Shown here: positions 33,375 through 34,550 of the stretch, one piece after another
Numbering within the stretch: the first letter of the stretch is position 1
Layout: the number at the start of each line of letters is the position of its first letter
Source: Alcaligenaceae bacterium 429
GTDB taxonomy: Bacteria; Pseudomonadota; Gammaproteobacteria; Burkholderiales; Burkholderiaceae_B
Assembly: GCA_004791645.1 (NCBI GenBank)
Contig: SRSN01000009.1
Span: forward strand, 1-34,550
Reading direction: 5' to 3'
DNA: 34,550 bases
Notes under the pieces: model-generated
Databases searched by the model: none
What the model saw: only the letters and a program-made list of their open reading frames with translations
Told to the model about the DNA's origin: nothing
Position numbers and translations under genes: made by a program

Positions 33375-34550
33375 TTGGCCTGTTGGCAACGATCCAGCAC
33401 AAACTGTACCAACAGAGGTACAGGGCGGCCTGTAGCACCTTTATCTTTACCGCTGCGCCATGCTGTGCCGGCCACATCCAAGTGAGCCCATGGGTAGGCA
33501 GACGTAAAGCGTTGCAAGAAGCATGCAGCAGTTACGGAACCCGCAGCAGGGCCACCAATGTTAGCGATGTCTGCAAAGTTGGATTTCAGCTGTTCTTGGT
33601 AGCGTTCATCCAAAGGCATGCGCCATGCACTGTCACCACTTTGTTTGGCGGCATTCAGCAGTTCTTCGGCTAGGCTGTCGTCAGGGCTAAACAAACCGCT
33701 GTTGATGTGACCCAATGCCACAACGCAAGCACCAGTCAGTGTAGCAATATCAACAACAGCAGCTGGTTTGAAGCGCTCAACATAGGTCAGCGCATCGCAC
33801 AGTACCAAACGACCTTCAGCGTCGGTGTTCAGGATTTCGATGGTTTTGCCTGCCATGCTGGTTACTACGTCACCAGGTTTGTTGGCGGCACCGCTAGGCA
33901 TGTTTTCGCACGATGCGATCACGCCAATTACTTCGTGATCAACGTTCAACTCAGCCACGGCCATCATGCTGCCCATAACGCTGGCAGCCCCACCCATGTC
34001 GTATTTCATTTCGTCCATGTTGGCAGCAGGTTTCAGCGAAATACCACCCGCATCAAAGGTCAGACCTTTACCTACCAATACCAGTGGTGCAGATTCCGCT
34101 GCTGCTTTTTTGGCTGGTTTGTGTTTGATGATGATAAAGACGGGTGGTTCTACAGAACCCTTAGCCACGGAAAGGAAAGAGCCCATTTTCAACGCTTCCA
34201 TCTGTTTGCGTTGTAGTACTTCCACTTTCAAAGAGGGGTAGGTTTTGCCTAATTGCTTGGCTTGCTCAGCTAAATAGGTAGGTGTGCAGATATTGGGAGG
34301 CAGATCGGCCAGCAAACGGGTAAAATTAACCCCTTTACCGATGGCGGCGCCTTCTTCCAAACCTGCTTTGGACTCGCTAACCAGCGTGCGAGGTACCCAC
34401 TGTAGGTATTTGGTAAGTTTCAGAGCTTCTGCTTTGGTGCTCAATGTGGCATCAAAACGGTAGCTGGCAGCCAGAACAGCTTGTGCTGCACCGCTGCTGC
34501 GTTGACGCAGTGTGGTGCCGTTGCAGTCTACTCCGGCTAGTGTGGATACA
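33371..34550 (-). CDS. pepA: Leucyl aminopeptidase PepA (5' end outside the window)
   Basis: M17-family metallopeptidase that removes N-terminal residues; in E. coli the hexamer also serves as an accessory factor in Xer recombination. The frame is open to the window edge, so about 393 residues of the C-terminal part are seen. The catalytic domain has the two-metal site [16 protein letters not shown] and [11 protein letters not shown], and the family signature [16 protein letters not shown] with the bicarbonate arginine. The part before 34444 continues in frame ([14 protein letters not shown]), so TTG 34444 is not a start. holC overlaps its stop. Confidence 0.96.
   Translation of the reverse strand, partial: VSTLAGVDCNGTTLRQRSSGAAQAVLAASYRFDATLSTKAEALKLTKYLQWVPRTLVSESKAGLEEGAAIGKGVNFTRLLADLPPNICTPTYLAEQAKQLGKTYPSLKVEVLQRKQMEALKMGSFLSVAKGSVEPPVFIIIKHKPAKKAAAESAPLVLVGKGLTFDAGGISLKPAANMDEMKYDMGGAASVMGSMMAVAELNVDHEVIGVIASCENMPSGAANKPGDVVTSMAGKTIEILNTDAEGRLVLCDALTYVERFKPAAVVDIATLTGACVVALGHINSGLFSPDDSLAEELLNAAKQSGDSAWRMPLDERYQEQLKSNFADIANIGGPAAGSVTAACFLQRFTSAYPWAHLDVAGTAWRSGKDKGATGRPVPLLVQFVLDRCQQAK

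Overview
This window is core chromosome of a betaproteobacterium, most likely Alcaligenaceae/Burkholderiales with middling GC. That placement is inferred from gene order and protein character, since no search was possible. The blocks rne < > rluC-HAD, maf < > yceD-rpmF-plsX-fabHDG-acpP-fabF and rpoE-rseA-rseB-degP-lepA-lepB-rnc-era-recO are classic proteobacterial arrangements. The 7Fe ferredoxin FdxA, an intracellular polyhydroxyalkanoate depolymerase and a RelA of the monofunctional type fit the same assignment. I see no phage, integrase, transposase, CRISPR array, rRNA or tRNA.

Layout. 1-1543 (minus): 3'-truncated phaZ, fdxA and a flavodoxin-like reductase. 1621-6976 (plus): relA, trpB, trpA and accD. 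7366-10626 (minus): RNase E with a long structured leader. 11116-12734 (plus): rluC coupled to a HAD phosphatase. 12742-14054 (minus): an RsmI-like methyltransferase and Maf/YceF. 14146-20594 (plus): yceD-rpmF-plsX-fabH-fabD-fabG-acpP-fabF, the central fatty acid synthesis cluster, with a good sigma70 promoter in front and several RNA/DNA palindromes between genes. 20599-24753 (plus): a YgfX-like membrane protein and the envelope-stress module rpoE-rseA-rseB-degP. 24888-31336 (plus): lepA, lepB, rnc, era, recO, an orphan PIN-domain gene and rarD, the last six tightly overlapped. 31337-32156: the only accessory-looking stretch, holding a diverged ~289-bp tandem duplication with traces of former coding. 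32157-34550 (minus): a Bax-inhibitor-1 family membrane protein, holC and 5'-truncated pepA.

How it fits together. AccD, PlsX, FabH/D/G/F and AcpP cover malonyl-CoA supply, chain initiation and elongation, and the phospholipid branch point. RpoE, RseA, RseB and DegP sense and repair envelope damage. LepA, LepB, RNase III, Era and RecO are a housekeeping translation, secretion and RNA/DNA-maintenance operon.

Most of the window is ordinary. The points most worth a second look are: a palindrome matching the PhaR operator consensus in the phaZ promoter; competing hairpins between acpP and fabF; a TATAAT-plus-palindrome element between fabH and fabD; a strong terminator buried in the 5' end of the ygfX-like frame; a compact RecO followed by an orphan PIN gene; and the decayed duplicated fragments after rarD. 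I did not find a convincing wholly new system.
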